Shown in pieces: positions 52,856-61,923 of a DNA stretch of 64,000 nt (positions within the stretch are counted from its first letter, which is position 1; each line of letters opens with the position of its first letter). Location of the stretch: NCBI GenBank assembly GCA_964496495.1, contig CAZBZU010000004.1, forward strand, positions 74,839 through 138,838. The letters run 5' to 3'. The stretch is from JASBRS01 sp964496495 (GTDB lineage: Bacteria > Deinococcota > Deinococci > Deinococcales > Trueperaceae). The notes beneath the pieces were generated by a model, which did not search any database, had not been told where the DNA came from, and saw only the letters and a program-made list of their open reading frames with translations. The translations under genes and the position numbers were made by a program.

Positions 52856-52959
52856 GACCGAGGAAGGGCGGGTTGTGCGGGCCCGCTCGAGACGCGACCA
52901 CGCGTCCGATATCAACCGCGACCGAAGGCCGGCGACGGCCATTCGGAAGGAGGAGAACC

Positions 52960-54297
52960 TTGCTTCGCAAACGCCTCGTAGTTGGCATCACCACGCTCGC
53001 GGTCACCGCGGGTCTGATGCTCGCCGGCGCTCTACTGTTCCCCAGCGTGAACGCGCAATCGGCCGCCGGGTCGAGTCAGGCGACCACGTCCACGAGCCAG
53101 CCATCGGCGCTGCTGCAGGACGAGCAGAACACCGTCAACATCGTCAAGACCTACGGGCCCAGCGTGGTGGCCGTCAACGTGACCGTCAAGGGCCAGCGCG
53201 TCAACCCCTTCCAGGGACAGACCGTTCCACCCCAGTTCCAGCCGTTCATTCCGCAGCAGCAACAGACCCTGCAGGCGACCGGCTCCGGCTTCGTCATCGA
53301 CCAGCAGGGCCAGATCATCACCAACTATCACGTGGTGAAGGACGCCCTCCAGCAGGGCAACGTGAAGATGCTGAGCGGCGCCAAGCTGACGGTGGTGTTC
53401 CCCAACAGCCAGAAGGAGCTTCCCGTCCACGTCGTGGGTGCCGACCCCGACTACGACCTGGCGCTCCTGCAGCTCGACAATCAGGGTGACCTGCCGAGCA
53501 ACGCCAAGCCCATCCCGATGGGCAACGTCGACCACCTGCAGGTGGGGCAGAAGGTCATCGCCATCGGCAACCCGTTCGGCTTCCAGTCGACGGTGACGCA
53601 AGGCATCGTGTCGGCGATGGGGCGGCAGCTCCCCAGCATCGGCCAGGTGAAGGTGCCGATGATCCAGACCGACGCCGCCATCAACCCCGGCAACTCCGGC
53701 GGCCCCCTGATCGACTCCGCCGGCCAGGTCATCGGCCTGAACACCATGATCATCCCCGGCATGGCCGCGGGCGGCCAGGCCGGCAACATCGGCATCGGCT
53801 TCGCGGTTCCCGTCAGCCTCGTTCAGAAGACGCTTCCCGAGCTGAGGAAGGGCGGCCTCACCGGCGTCTACGCTCAGGCGCTCACCATCCAGGACAAGCC
53901 GCGCATCGGCGTCTCGGTCATCGGGGTGGACAACTTCCCCTCCGACGTGCGCAGCACCCTCAACATGCCCGACTACGGCGCCGTCGTGATGCAGGTGTCG
54001 CCGGGCGGCCCGGCCGCCAAGGCCGGCCTGAAGGGCCCCTCCTACCAGGCGACCGTCAACGGCCAGAACTACCCTGCCGGCGGCGACATCATCCTCAAGG
54101 CCGACGGGCAGAAGATCAGCACCGTCACCGACCTCCAGAAGCTCGTGCTCTCCAAGAAGGCGGGCGACACGGTGACGCTCGAGGTGTCGAACAACGGCAA
54201 GACGCGCACCGTCGAGGTCACCCTCGAGGTGGTCCAGCAGCAGAACCAGAACTCCGGATCCGGCAGCGGCGGCTCGGGCGGCTCCACGACCCCGTAG
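52960..54297 (+). CDS. Trypsin-like serine protease with PDZ domain (HtrA/DegP type)
   Basis: This is a 445-residue envelope protease/chaperone. A signal anchor lies at residues 5-27 (VVGITTLAVTAGLMLAGALLF). The catalytic triad is His124 (TNYHVVKD), Asp166 (DYDLALLQL) and Ser246 (NPGNSGGPL). One PDZ domain follows (residues about 330-430; GAVVMQVSPGGPAAKAG, LKADGQKISTVTDLQKL). The N-terminal region has a Gln/Pro-rich loop, and the C-terminus a Gly/Ser tail. I chose TTG at 52960 because AAGGAGGAG lies just upstream; an ATG/GTG start 29 codons earlier would add an Arg-rich tail. A strong hairpin follows the gene. Confidence 0.92.
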   Translation: MLRKRLVVGITTLAVTAGLMLAGALLFPSVNAQSAAGSSQATTSTSQPSALLQDEQNTVNIVKTYGPSVVAVNVTVKGQRVNPFQGQTVPPQFQPFIPQQQQTLQATGSGFVIDQQGQIITNYHVVKDALQQGNVKMLSGAKLTVVFPNSQKELPVHVVGADPDYDLALLQLDNQGDLPSNAKPIPMGNVDHLQVGQKVIAIGNPFGFQSTVTQGIVSAMGRQLPSIGQVKVPMIQTDAAINPGNSGGPLIDSAGQVIGLNTMIIPGMAAGGQAGNIGIGFAVPVSLVQKTLPELRKGGLTGVYAQALTIQDKPRIGVSVIGVDNFPSDVRSTLNMPDYGAVVMQVSPGGPAAKAGLKGPSYQATVNGQNYPAGGDIILKADGQKISTVTDLQKLVLSKKAGDTVTLEVSNNGKTRTVEVTLEVVQQQNQNSGSGSGGSGGSTTP

Positions 54298-54323
54298 ACG
54301 GGGCACCACCCTGAGTTCCGTGG

Positions 54324-54361
54324 CGGGCGGGCGCCAGGCAAGCGAGCCTGGCGCCCGCCCG
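54324..54361 (+). terminator. Terminator hairpin after the HtrA gene
   Basis: A perfect 16-bp stem (54324-54339 with 54346-54361) closing on a 6-nt loop, 26 nt after the stop. No U-tract. The rest of the 240-nt spacer to the patatin gene shows only the promoter at 54522. Confidence 0.75.
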
Positions 54362-54521
54362 TGACGGACGAGGTCACGCCCATCGCGCGGGCGAGGTCGC
54401 TCGGGCGTCGTCGGCGGGCCGTCCGGCGGCAACTCAGCGGCTGGCGCCGCCACCGCCGCGCAGCGCCCCTGCGAGGGGCACGAACGTCGTCTGTGGCGGC
54501 ACGGACGTCCTCCTGAGGCCG

Positions 54522-54530
54522 TGCTAGGCT
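54522..54530 (+). promoter_or_regulatory. Extended -10 (TGCTAGGCT) of the patatin gene
   Basis: TAGGCT ends 7 nt before the ATG at 54538, leaderless spacing, with TGC before it. Confidence 0.6.
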
Positions 54531-54537
54531 GGGGGAC

Positions 54538-55455
54538 ATGGAGGCCGCTCTGGACGAGGGACGCGTGGGACTGGTGCTCTCCGGCGGAGGCGCCCGGGGC
54601 TTCGCGCACATCGGTGTGCTGCGCGTACTGGAGCGCGAGGGCGCTCACTTCGACGTCATCGCGGGCACCTCCATGGGCGCCATCCTGGGCGCCCTCTACG
54701 CCAACGGGCAGCGTGCCGACGACCTCTATCGCCTGGCCGACACCACCAGCTGGCGCGAGGTCGTCGACCTCTCGCTGCAGACCGGGCTGTTCAAGGGCGA
54801 CCGCCTGGAGTCGTTCCTGGCGGCTCACCTTCCGGCCACCTTCGAGCAGCTGAAGCTCCCCCTGGCGGTGACCACCACCGACATCGAGACCGGCGAGGGC
54901 GTGGTGCACATGGAAGGGGACCTGGTCCGAGCCGTTCGGGCGTCCAGCAGCTTCCCCGGCGCCTTCGAGCCCATCGAGCTGCACGGTCGCACGCTGGCCG
55001 ACGGCGGCATCGTCAACAACCTGCCGGTGGCCGCCGCCACCCTCCTCGGCGCCACCCGCTCCATCGCCTCCGACGTCACCTCGCCGCGCCGCTCGGTGTA
55101 CGCGGGCGCGTCCCACGACAGCGGCTGGTGGGAGCGTATGGTCCAGACGGTGCGGCTCGAGCGGCGCACCCCTATGGCGCAGATGCTGTTCCGCTCCAGC
55201 GACATCATGCAGGCGATCCTGGTGGACATCCAGTACGGCCTGCATCCAGCGGACCTGCGCATCCGGCTGGACATGCCGGAGGTGCGCGTGGAGTCCTTCC
55301 GCGACTTCCGCCTCATCGTCGACTACGGCGAGGAGACCGCCGAGCGGGCGCTGGAGGCGGTGGGCGGGTTGGACGGCATCTTCGGCACCCCGCGCACGGA
55401 GTCGCCCGAGCGCACCATCACCCAGTCGCGCCGCTCGCCTCAGCGCTTCCGCTGA
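54538..55455 (+). CDS. Patatin-like phospholipase family protein
   Basis: This is a 305-residue alpha/beta lipase of the patatin fold. The oxyanion loop is LSGGGARGFAHIGVLRVLE and the nucleophile Ser45 is in GTSMGAILGALYANG. The dyad aspartate Asp153 is in LADGGIVNN. There is no signal peptide, so it acts inside the cell or at the inner face of the membrane. Relatives hydrolyse lipids or thioesters. The second half (residues 160-305) is variable and contains a Trp-rich and Arg-rich stretch. It lies downstream of the protease gene but has its own promoter. Confidence 0.92.
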   Translation: MEAALDEGRVGLVLSGGGARGFAHIGVLRVLEREGAHFDVIAGTSMGAILGALYANGQRADDLYRLADTTSWREVVDLSLQTGLFKGDRLESFLAAHLPATFEQLKLPLAVTTTDIETGEGVVHMEGDLVRAVRASSSFPGAFEPIELHGRTLADGGIVNNLPVAAATLLGATRSIASDVTSPRRSVYAGASHDSGWWERMVQTVRLERRTPMAQMLFRSSDIMQAILVDIQYGLHPADLRIRLDMPEVRVESFRDFRLIVDYGEETAERALEAVGGLDGIFGTPRTESPERTITQSRRSPQRFR

Positions 55456-55533
55456 GCCTCGTGACCGCGCCGCGCCGGCGAGCCGCCGCCGCGGCGGCCC
55501 CGACGCACGCCTGCCTCACGGTCGCGGCTCGGC

Positions 55534-56124
55534 TCAGCTCTCGGCCAGGCGCCCGTCGAGTCCGAGCAGCGGCGCCCGATCCTGCATCGCCTCCAGCACG
55601 AACGCGACGTGGTCCCACAGCTCCACGCCAAGCTCCTCGGCCCCGGCGCGCACATCGTCGCGGTTGACGCCCCGAGCGAAGGCCTTGTCCTTGAACTTCT
55701 TCTTCAGGCTCTTCACCGTCTGGTTGGCGATGTCCCTATCCGGGCGCACCAGCACCGCCGCCGTGATCAGTCCGGTGATCTCGTCGCAGGCGAACACCGT
55801 CTTGTCGAGCAGACTCTCGCGCGGCACGCCGGTGTAGTCGGCGTGCGCCAGGATGGCGGTGGTGACCTCCTCGGGGTAGCCGAGCTCGCGAAGCTTGCGC
55901 ACACCCACCCAGGGGTGACCGCTGTCGTCGTGGTCGGGATTGGGGAAGCGCTCGTAGTCGAAGTCGTGCAAGATCGCAGCGACCGACCACAACGCCTCGT
56001 CCTCGCCGAAGTGCCGCGCGTAGGCAGCGACGGCCGCCTCGACGGCGTACATGTGCTTGCGGAGGCTGTCTGACGCGGTCCAGTCCTCCATCAGCGCCAC
56101 GGCGTCGTCTCGTGTCGGGGTCAT
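55534..56124 (-). CDS. HD domain hydrolase (HDIG-type)
   Basis: This is a 196-residue metal-dependent phosphohydrolase-like protein. The HD signature is WSVAAILHDFDYERFPNPDHDDSGHPW near residue 46, with the upstream histidine in LRKHMYAVEAAVAAY and a later pattern ILAHADYTGVPRES. The C-terminal part has IANQTVKSLKKKFKDKAFARGVNRDDV. Such stand-alone HD proteins usually act on nucleotides or related phosphates; the substrate is unknown. The ATG lies 5 nt from a TAGACT box. Confidence 0.85.
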   Translation of the reverse strand: MTPTRDDAVALMEDWTASDSLRKHMYAVEAAVAAYARHFGEDEALWSVAAILHDFDYERFPNPDHDDSGHPWVGVRKLRELGYPEEVTTAILAHADYTGVPRESLLDKTVFACDEITGLITAAVLVRPDRDIANQTVKSLKKKFKDKAFARGVNRDDVRAGAEELGVELWDHVAFVLEAMQDRAPLLGLDGRLAES

Positions 56125-56129
56125 AGCGC

Positions 56130-56135
56130 AGTCTA
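56130..56135 (-). promoter_or_regulatory. Leaderless-type -10 (TAGACT) of the HD gene
   Basis: On the minus strand TAGACT ends 5 nt before the ATG at 56124. It is back-to-back with the pgl promoter, with 53 nt between the two boxes. Confidence 0.65.
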
Positions 56136-56188
56136 CCTACGCCGACGCCGGCGTGCCCACCGCGCCGGGCGCCCCGCCGCAGCGCCGG

Positions 56189-56194
56189 TATACT
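56189..56194 (+). promoter_or_regulatory. Leaderless-type -10 (TATACT) of pgl
   Basis: TATACT ends 6 nt before the GTG at 56201, so the transcript probably begins at the start codon. Confidence 0.7.
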
Positions 56195-56200
56195 CGCCGC

Positions 56201-56896
56201 GTGCGCCGGACCGACATCATCCACGTCCCAGACGTACCCGCCGCGGCACTCGAGCTCTTCGAGCAGGCGATGGTGACGTCGGTGACGGCCTCGGGCCGGT
56301 TCGTCGTGGCTCTCTCGGGAGGCTCCACGCCGCTCCCCCTCTACCGCGCCCTGGCCGAGCGCGCCGAGCTGCCCTGGCGGCAGACCTGGGTGTTCTGGGG
56401 AGACGAGCGCTTCGTTCCGCGCGACCACCCCGACAGCAACGCGGGCACCGCCATCGCCGCCTTCCTGGCGGACGTCCCGGTACCCACGGAGCAGCTCTTC
56501 CCGTGGCCGCACCTCGACGGCCCCGAGGCCAGCGCGGCGGCCTACGCCCGCGACCTGGAGCGGGTGCTCGGCGAGCACGGCGGCTTCGACCTGACGCTCC
56601 TCGGCCTCGGCGCGGACGGCCACACCGCCAGCCTCTTCCCCGGTACCGGCGCCGCGCTCCGGGACGAGCCCACGCTGGTGGTGCGGCCGCCGGGGGAGCG
56701 CGTTCGCCTCAGCCTCGGCGCCGGGCTCCTGAGTCGCAGCCGGACCGTCGCCTTCCTCGTCGAGGGCGAGAACAAGCGCGCCGCCTTGGAGGCCACGCTG
56801 GCGGGCGACGGCGACCTCGACCGCTACCCCGCCCGCGCGATTCAGGCGCGTGACCGGCTGGTGGTCATCACCGACCTGGAGCTGCCCGGCGCCTGA
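56201..56896 (+). CDS. pgl: 6-phosphogluconolactonase
   Basis: Pgl hydrolyses 6-phosphogluconolactone in the oxidative pentose phosphate pathway. The 231-residue protein, of DevB/SOL type, has FVVALSGGSTPLPLYRALAE near the N-terminus, WVFWGDERFVPRDHPDSNAGTA near residue 64, and LTLLGLGADGHTASLFPGTG near 131. It ends with the family pattern ARDRLVVITDLELPG. No zwf or gnd gene is in the window. The GTG start is fixed by the promoter position; an open frame upstream is spurious. Confidence 0.95.
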   Translation: MRRTDIIHVPDVPAAALELFEQAMVTSVTASGRFVVALSGGSTPLPLYRALAERAELPWRQTWVFWGDERFVPRDHPDSNAGTAIAAFLADVPVPTEQLFPWPHLDGPEASAAAYARDLERVLGEHGGFDLTLLGLGADGHTASLFPGTGAALRDEPTLVVRPPGERVRLSLGAGLLSRSRTVAFLVEGENKRAALEATLAGDGDLDRYPARAIQARDRLVVITDLELPGA

Positions 56897-56934
56897 CCCG
56901 AGCGGGCCCGGCCCGGACCGCCGCGCGGCGCCCG

Positions 56935-59475
56935 CTACCCCCAGCGGATCGCGCCGGCGTCGAAGGGGGTCGCCAGCGCCGGGTGCACGGCGTAGGCACG
57001 TACCCCGTAGGCCAGGCGCCCGCTCACCTCGGGCGTGAAGCGCGCGTGATAGACGCTGCCGCCATCTGGGTACGCCTCGCCGCGCTCCATCTCGACGACG
57101 TGGATGTGGTGCTGCAAGGCGGCCTCCTCGCTGCTGTAGACGAGCTCCACCCGCACGTCGTCGTAGCGCAGCTCGCGCGCGTCGAGCACCGCGGTGACCT
57201 CCAGCTCCTCGCCGATGCGACGAACCCGGTCCGCCATCGGCATCCCCTGGAAGGAGACCTTCGGCCACAGCTCGGCCACCTGCTTGCGCCAGGCCGCCAG
57301 CTCGCTAGCGACGCGGTAGTTCCCCTCCTGCAGCGCCCGGCCACGCTCCGAGGCGGGCGCGTAGTAGCGCGTCACGTAGTCCTTGACCATGCGCTGCGCG
57401 TTGAAGCCCGGCGCCACGGTGGCGATCGCCTCCTTGACGCGGTCCAGCCACTGGTGCGGCACGCCCTCGGCATCGCGGTCGTAGTACAGCGGAACCACCT
57501 CGCGCTCGAGGATGGCGTAGAGCGCGTCGGCGTCCTCCGCGTCGGCGCGCTCCTCGTCCTCGAAGGCGCGTCCCCCGCCGATGGCCCAGCCGTTCTTGCC
57601 GTCGAACCCCTCCGGCCACCAGCCGTCCAGGATCGAGAGGTTGAGCACGCCGTTCATCGCTGCCTTCTGGCCGCTGGTCCCGGACGCCTCCAACGGCCGG
57701 CGCGGGTTGTTGAGCCACACGTCGACGCCGCGGGTGAGGGCTCGCCCGACGGCCATGTCGTAGTCCTCGACGAACAGGATGCGGCCGGCGAAGCCGGGGG
57801 CCTTGGAGAGGTTGTGGATGCGGGCGATCAGAGCCTGCCCCGGCTCGTCCGCCGGGTGCGCCTTGCCGGAGAACACCAGCTGCACCGGCCGCTCGGGGTC
57901 GGCCAGGATCCGCTCCAGGCGGCCCAGGTCGTGGAAGATCAACGTCGCCCGCTTGTAGGTCGCGAAGCGCCGCGCGAAGCCGATGGTGAGGGCGCCCGCG
58001 TCGAACAGCTTGCCGGTGTCCTTGAGAGCCGTGGGGCTCGCCTCCTGGCGGTCGAGCTGGCGCAGCACCCGCCGCCTCAGGAAGGCCACGCTCTGTTGCT
58101 TGACGGTGCGCCGGACCCGCCACAGCGCCACGTCGTCGAGCTTGTGGACGTCATCCCACATGGACAGATCGTCGAAGCGCTGCGGCCAGTCGGCGGGCAG
58201 CACGCTGCCGATCAGGTCCTGGACCTCGGGCGCCATCCAGCTGGACAGGTGCACCCCGTTGGTCACGTGGCCGATCGGTACCTCGGAGACCGGCACGTCG
58301 GGCCACAGGTCGCTCCAGATACGTCGGCTCGTCTCGCCGTGCAGCTCGGCCACGCCGTTCCGGCCCGACGAGAAGCGCAGCGCCAGGGCCGGCATGCTGA
58401 ACACCGCGCCCCAACCGTGGTCGGCCCTGCCGAGAGCGTGGAACTCGCCTTCGCTCAGGCCCAGGCTGTCGCGGTAGGCCCCGAAGCTCTGGTTGATCAG
58501 ATCGAAGGGGAAGGCATCGTTGCCCGCCGCCACGGGGGTGTGAACCGTGAACAGGGTGCTGGCGGTGACCGCCTCGCGCGCCTCGTCGAAGCCCAGGCCG
58601 GCCTCCACCAGCTCGCGGCAACGCTCCAGTACCATGAAGGCGCTGTGTCCTTCGTTCATGTGCCACGCCGTCGGCGCCACGCCCAGCGCCCGCAGCATCC
58701 GGACACCGCCGACGCCCAGGACGACCTCTTGCGCCACGCGAGTGCGCTGGTCGCCACCGTAGAGGCGCCTCAGCAGCTTGCGGTCCTCCGCCGTGTTGGC
58801 GGCGACGTCGACATCCAGCAGGTAGACGCGCGCCCGCCCGGCCCGTACCGTCCAGGCCCGCAGCGCCACCTCGCGGCCGAACACCTCGACCGTCGCCACC
58901 ACCGGCTTGCCGCCGTCGTCCACCGCCAGCGTGAGCGGCAGATCTTCCGGGCTGTGACGCACGTAGACCGCCTCCTGCCGGCCGTCGGACGCCACCCGCT
59001 GGTGGAAGTAGCCTTCGGGATAGAACAGGCCCACAGCCACCAGCGGCACGCCCAGATCGGAGGCCGCCTTGGTGTGATCGCCGGCCAGCACCCCCAGGCC
59101 CCCGGAGTAGAGGGCCACCGCCTCGTGCCAGCCGTACTCGGCGCAGAAGTAGGCGTAGAGATCGGCCCCGTTGCCTCCGGTGCTCTGGAACCAGCTGGCC
59201 GTGGTGAGGTAGGCGTCGAAGCGCTCGAGCACCGCCTGGTACATGGCGAGGTAGTCGGCGTTGGCGGCGGCAGCGTCGAGCCGCTCCTGCCGGATGTCGC
59301 GGATGAGGGCGATGGGGTTGTGGTCGGACGCCTCCCACAGCTCGCGGTCGAGCCGGCGGAACAGGCGCCTGGAGTCCGGGTCCCAGGTCCAGAAGAGGTT
59401 GTGGGCGAGCTCCTCGAGCCGCTCGATGGGCTCGGGGATGCGCGGGAGTACGGTGACGTGTCCGATGATGGTCAT
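56935..59475 (-). CDS. glgP: Alpha-glucan (glycogen) phosphorylase, GT35
   Basis: This enzyme releases glucose 1-phosphate from alpha-glucans with phosphate and PLP. The 846-residue protein is of the long prokaryotic GlgP type: HVTVLPRIPEPIERLEELAHNLFWTWDPDSRRLF at the N-terminus, then LGVLAGDHTKAASDLGVPLVAVGLFY. A central block is NEGHSAFMVLERCRELVEAG. The C-terminal half has FARRFATYKRATLIFHDLGRL and the PLP-region segment EASGTSGQKAAMNGVLNLSILDGWW. Its promoter carries the same 18-mer as the efp operon. No other glycogen genes are in the window. Confidence 0.95.
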   Translation of the reverse strand: MTIIGHVTVLPRIPEPIERLEELAHNLFWTWDPDSRRLFRRLDRELWEASDHNPIALIRDIRQERLDAAAANADYLAMYQAVLERFDAYLTTASWFQSTGGNGADLYAYFCAEYGWHEAVALYSGGLGVLAGDHTKAASDLGVPLVAVGLFYPEGYFHQRVASDGRQEAVYVRHSPEDLPLTLAVDDGGKPVVATVEVFGREVALRAWTVRAGRARVYLLDVDVAANTAEDRKLLRRLYGGDQRTRVAQEVVLGVGGVRMLRALGVAPTAWHMNEGHSAFMVLERCRELVEAGLGFDEAREAVTASTLFTVHTPVAAGNDAFPFDLINQSFGAYRDSLGLSEGEFHALGRADHGWGAVFSMPALALRFSSGRNGVAELHGETSRRIWSDLWPDVPVSEVPIGHVTNGVHLSSWMAPEVQDLIGSVLPADWPQRFDDLSMWDDVHKLDDVALWRVRRTVKQQSVAFLRRRVLRQLDRQEASPTALKDTGKLFDAGALTIGFARRFATYKRATLIFHDLGRLERILADPERPVQLVFSGKAHPADEPGQALIARIHNLSKAPGFAGRILFVEDYDMAVGRALTRGVDVWLNNPRRPLEASGTSGQKAAMNGVLNLSILDGWWPEGFDGKNGWAIGGGRAFEDEERADAEDADALYAILEREVVPLYYDRDAEGVPHQWLDRVKEAIATVAPGFNAQRMVKDYVTRYYAPASERGRALQEGNYRVASELAAWRKQVAELWPKVSFQGMPMADRVRRIGEELEVTAVLDARELRYDDVRVELVYSSEEAALQHHIHVVEMERGEAYPDGGSVYHARFTPEVSGRLAYGVRAYAVHPALATPFDAGAIRWG

Positions 59476-59538
59476 AGCAAGGATCCTGACGTCGATCGAG
59501 CGAGGGGGTCCCGCCCTGCGGGCCTCGCGAGAATCGCG

Positions 59539-59556
59539 GCACAGTCTAGCACCCGC
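59539..59556 (-). promoter_or_regulatory. Promoter of glgP (extended -10 TGCTAGACT)
   Basis: On the minus strand the sequence is identical over 18 nt to the efp promoter at 4169-4186. The -10 TAGACT lies about 68 nt before the ATG. Confidence 0.6.
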
Positions 59557-59654
59557 CGCTCCGGACCCGTCGTCGAGGGATCGGCGGCAACCGCGAGCCG
59601 CGTCGCCGTGACGAGCGCTGGCACTGCCTGGCGCCGCCCTGGCACACTGGAGCC

Positions 59655-60632
59655 GTGATCCCGGTGCGCAGACGGCTCGTCGCCCTGCTCGGCCCGATGC
59701 TGGTGCTTGCCGTGGCGGCCTGCGCCCACGGCCAGACGCTTGCCCTCGGGGTCTCGGGGGCTCTCAACGGCCCGGGGACGGGGGCGTCTCCGGCGGCCGC
59801 GCGGGTGTCCGTGCGGGTCCTGGGAGCGCGCGCGGGCGACGCGCGCGTGGACCTGGGGCTGGCGTTCGACGGCAGCGCTCAGCTCGACTTCGGGGTGCAG
59901 GCCAACACCACCTTCGGACCCCTCGGCAACCTCATCGGCGAGGGTGGCGTGTCGCTGCGAACCGACGCCCAGGCCCAGGGCGAGCTGGCCGTACGGGGCG
60001 TGCTCGGGCCGCTGGCGCTTGGCGTGCGTCTCTCCGCCTTCACCGGCGACCCGCAGCGCTTCGATCCGCTGGCGCTGGCCGGAGACGCCAGGCCCGACTT
60101 CGGCGGCGGCGGCCTGGGCGCCTCGCTCGACGTCAGTGGCCGGGCGAGCCGCGACGTGGTGCTGCAGGCGAGCCCCGAGGTCTACCTCGTCGCTGCCGGC
60201 ACGGCCGCGCGGTTGAACGCTCGCGTCCGCTTCCTGCGCGCCATCGGTCGCAACGAGCTGTCCCTGCGGGCGCTGGGGTACGCCACGCCCCACCTGGCCG
60301 CCATCGACGCGGCGCTGGGCGTCGGCCTTACCGTCAAACGCCGCGAGGCGCCCGACCTCGATGGCGCCGTCTACCTCGGCTGGTCTCCCCGGGGGCCGTC
60401 CCCCGGCGCCACCGTCGGCCTCGGGCAGCAGCTCGGCCCGGTGAGCGCATCGCTTTCGCTCGAGGCCCAGCCGTTCCGGCTCGACGTCCCGCCCTACCGC
60501 GCCAGCCTGGGCCTCGACGTCGACCTGGGACCTGGCCAGGTTCACGTCCGGGGCGTCGCCGCCGCGGGCCCGGCAGGCCGCGCGGCCAGCCTGGGGATCA
60601 GCTACCAGTTGCCGGTGACCTTCCCGGAGTGA
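59655..60632 (+). CDS. Secreted beta-rich protein, possible outer-membrane barrel
   Basis: This is a 325-residue protein of no family I recognise. A signal peptide (VIPVRRRLVALLGPMLVLAVAACAHGQT) precedes a mature region of alternating hydrophobic and polar residues in 8-10-residue strands with Gly, such as ARVDLGLAFDGSAQLDFGVQANTTFG. The pattern continues to the C-terminus (VHVRGVAAAGPAGRAASLGISYQLPVTF), which ends in an aromatic residue near the end, as in outer-membrane barrels. This is inferred from composition alone. A cysteine occurs near the cleavage site (AAC), so a lipoprotein is possible. The start is GTG with CACACT upstream. Confidence 0.55.
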   Translation: MIPVRRRLVALLGPMLVLAVAACAHGQTLALGVSGALNGPGTGASPAAARVSVRVLGARAGDARVDLGLAFDGSAQLDFGVQANTTFGPLGNLIGEGGVSLRTDAQAQGELAVRGVLGPLALGVRLSAFTGDPQRFDPLALAGDARPDFGGGGLGASLDVSGRASRDVVLQASPEVYLVAAGTAARLNARVRFLRAIGRNELSLRALGYATPHLAAIDAALGVGLTVKRREAPDLDGAVYLGWSPRGPSPGATVGLGQQLGPVSASLSLEAQPFRLDVPPYRASLGLDVDLGPGQVHVRGVAAAGPAGRAASLGISYQLPVTFPE

Positions 60633-60660
60633 GCCCTCGGCGCCGGCGCGTTCGCGTCGC

Positions 60661-61848
60661 TCAGGGGCCGCGGGGCACCAGCTCGCCGCTCTTCAGGTCG
60701 AGCTCGAACACGCCGTGATTGGGGACGGCGCGCAGGTAGCTGCGGTCGCCGGCAGGTCCCCTGAGCTCGAAGGTGTGAAGCCCGGGCGTCAGTCCCTCGG
60801 CATACCCGCCTCTCTGCAACACGCCGTCGACCAGCACGATGTCGGTGCGGTGCTCCGCCCAGTAGACCAGCGGGTCGCCGGCCGGCTGCAGTGACACCGC
60901 CACACGTGTCACCCGGTAGTTGCGGACCAGAGCGCTGAAGCTCTCCGTCTTGAAGCCGTCACGGACCAGCTTCACGGTGTGACTGCCGGGAAGGGCCGAG
61001 AGCGTCAGCGGCGTCTCCCCCTCCCGCGCGCCGTCCAGGTACACCCGCGCTGTCGGCGTCGTCGAGATCTGGATGCTGCCGCCGGAGATCGCCGTCAGGA
61101 TGACGTGCACGAAGCTGGTGTCGTCCGCGCGAAGGTCGACGCTGCGCGTCTCCGGCAAGAACCCCTCCTTGCGAACCTCCAGCTGGTAGCGGCCCGGCTT
61201 CAGCATCAGCACGTCGAGGGCCGAGGTCCGGCCCACCGCCACCCCGTCCAGCGACACCTCGGCGTGACCGGGCTCGCTGGAGACGAACAGCCCGGCACTG
61301 CCCGCAGGCAGGCTGACCGCCGCGCCGGTGAAGCCGGCGATCGCAGCCGCCAGCGTGCGCGCCGTTTCCGCCATGGCATCGGGCTGCAGCGGCCGGCTGA
61401 TGAGATCGGTGTTGCGCTTGCTCTGGGCGTCCACCACGATCAGGTTGACGGTGTAGGGCTCCCCGACGCCCGCCGCGTTGCGCGCGATCTCCCCGGAGAC
61501 GGCGTAGCGAGCGTTGTCAAGCTCGGCGATGAGGCGCGCGAACTCCGGCTCGAGGCTGCCGGCGATGCCAGGCGTCACCAGCTCGCCGGAGCTCACCTTC
61601 AGGCCCGTGGCAACGCCCACCGCCTGCCGCAGCACCGGCATGAACGAGGCGACCAGGTTGTCGGGGACGCCGCCGCGGGTGCCGAAGGTCGGCACCGAGA
61701 TCTGTGCCAGCGCCGCCGACGCCCCGCCCAGCACGACCGCCAACACCAGCGCGCGCGCTGCCCTCGCTCCGAGTCGAGGGGCAACGCGCGCGCCCTCGGT
61801 GGGCGCTGCCCGGGCGGCAGGCCCGCGTCGCGTGAACAGGCCGGGCAT
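60661..61848 (-). CDS. PEGA domain protein
   Basis: This is a 395-residue secreted protein. A long basic N-terminus precedes a hydrophobic stretch ARALVLAVVLGGASAALA and the mature start QISVPTFGTRGG. The first half (residues about 45-205) is unassigned and may bind ligand. The second half has two clear PEGA repeats: GLFVSSEPGHAEVSLDGVAVGRTSALDVLMLKPGRYQLEVRKEGF and SIQISTTPTARVYLDGAREGETPLTLSALPGSHTVKLVRDGF. A more divergent third lies near the C-terminus. PEGA proteins act in the envelope in adhesion or assembly. The start is an ATG 6 nt from TATACT; a longer frame is unlikely. Confidence 0.75.
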   Translation of the reverse strand: MPGLFTRRGPAARAAPTEGARVAPRLGARAARALVLAVVLGGASAALAQISVPTFGTRGGVPDNLVASFMPVLRQAVGVATGLKVSSGELVTPGIAGSLEPEFARLIAELDNARYAVSGEIARNAAGVGEPYTVNLIVVDAQSKRNTDLISRPLQPDAMAETARTLAAAIAGFTGAAVSLPAGSAGLFVSSEPGHAEVSLDGVAVGRTSALDVLMLKPGRYQLEVRKEGFLPETRSVDLRADDTSFVHVILTAISGGSIQISTTPTARVYLDGAREGETPLTLSALPGSHTVKLVRDGFKTESFSALVRNYRVTRVAVSLQPAGDPLVYWAEHRTDIVLVDGVLQRGGYAEGLTPGLHTFELRGPAGDRSYLRAVPNHGVFELDLKSGELVPRGP

Positions 61849-61854
61849 CGCCTC

Positions 61855-61860
61855 AGTATA
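61855..61860 (-). promoter_or_regulatory. Leaderless-type -10 (TATACT) of the PEGA gene
   Basis: On the minus strand TATACT ends 6 nt before the ATG at 61848. Confidence 0.7.
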
Positions 61861-61909
61861 GCCCTGGGCATCGGACATTCCGCGGCCGTCACCCGCGGCG
61901 AGCGGGTGG

Positions 61910-61915
61910 TATCTT
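61910..61915 (+). promoter_or_regulatory. Leaderless-type -10 (TATCTT) of the metallophosphoesterase gene
   Basis: TATCTT ends 8 nt before the ATG at 61924. It is back-to-back with the PEGA gene promoter in a 75-nt divergent spacer. Confidence 0.55.
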
Positions 61916-61923
61916 CGAAGGGC

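Noticed and set aside
52626..52959. 77-codon plus-strand frame between DUF3248-like and htrA
   Set aside because: No homology visible, no ribosome site, lies across promoter region.
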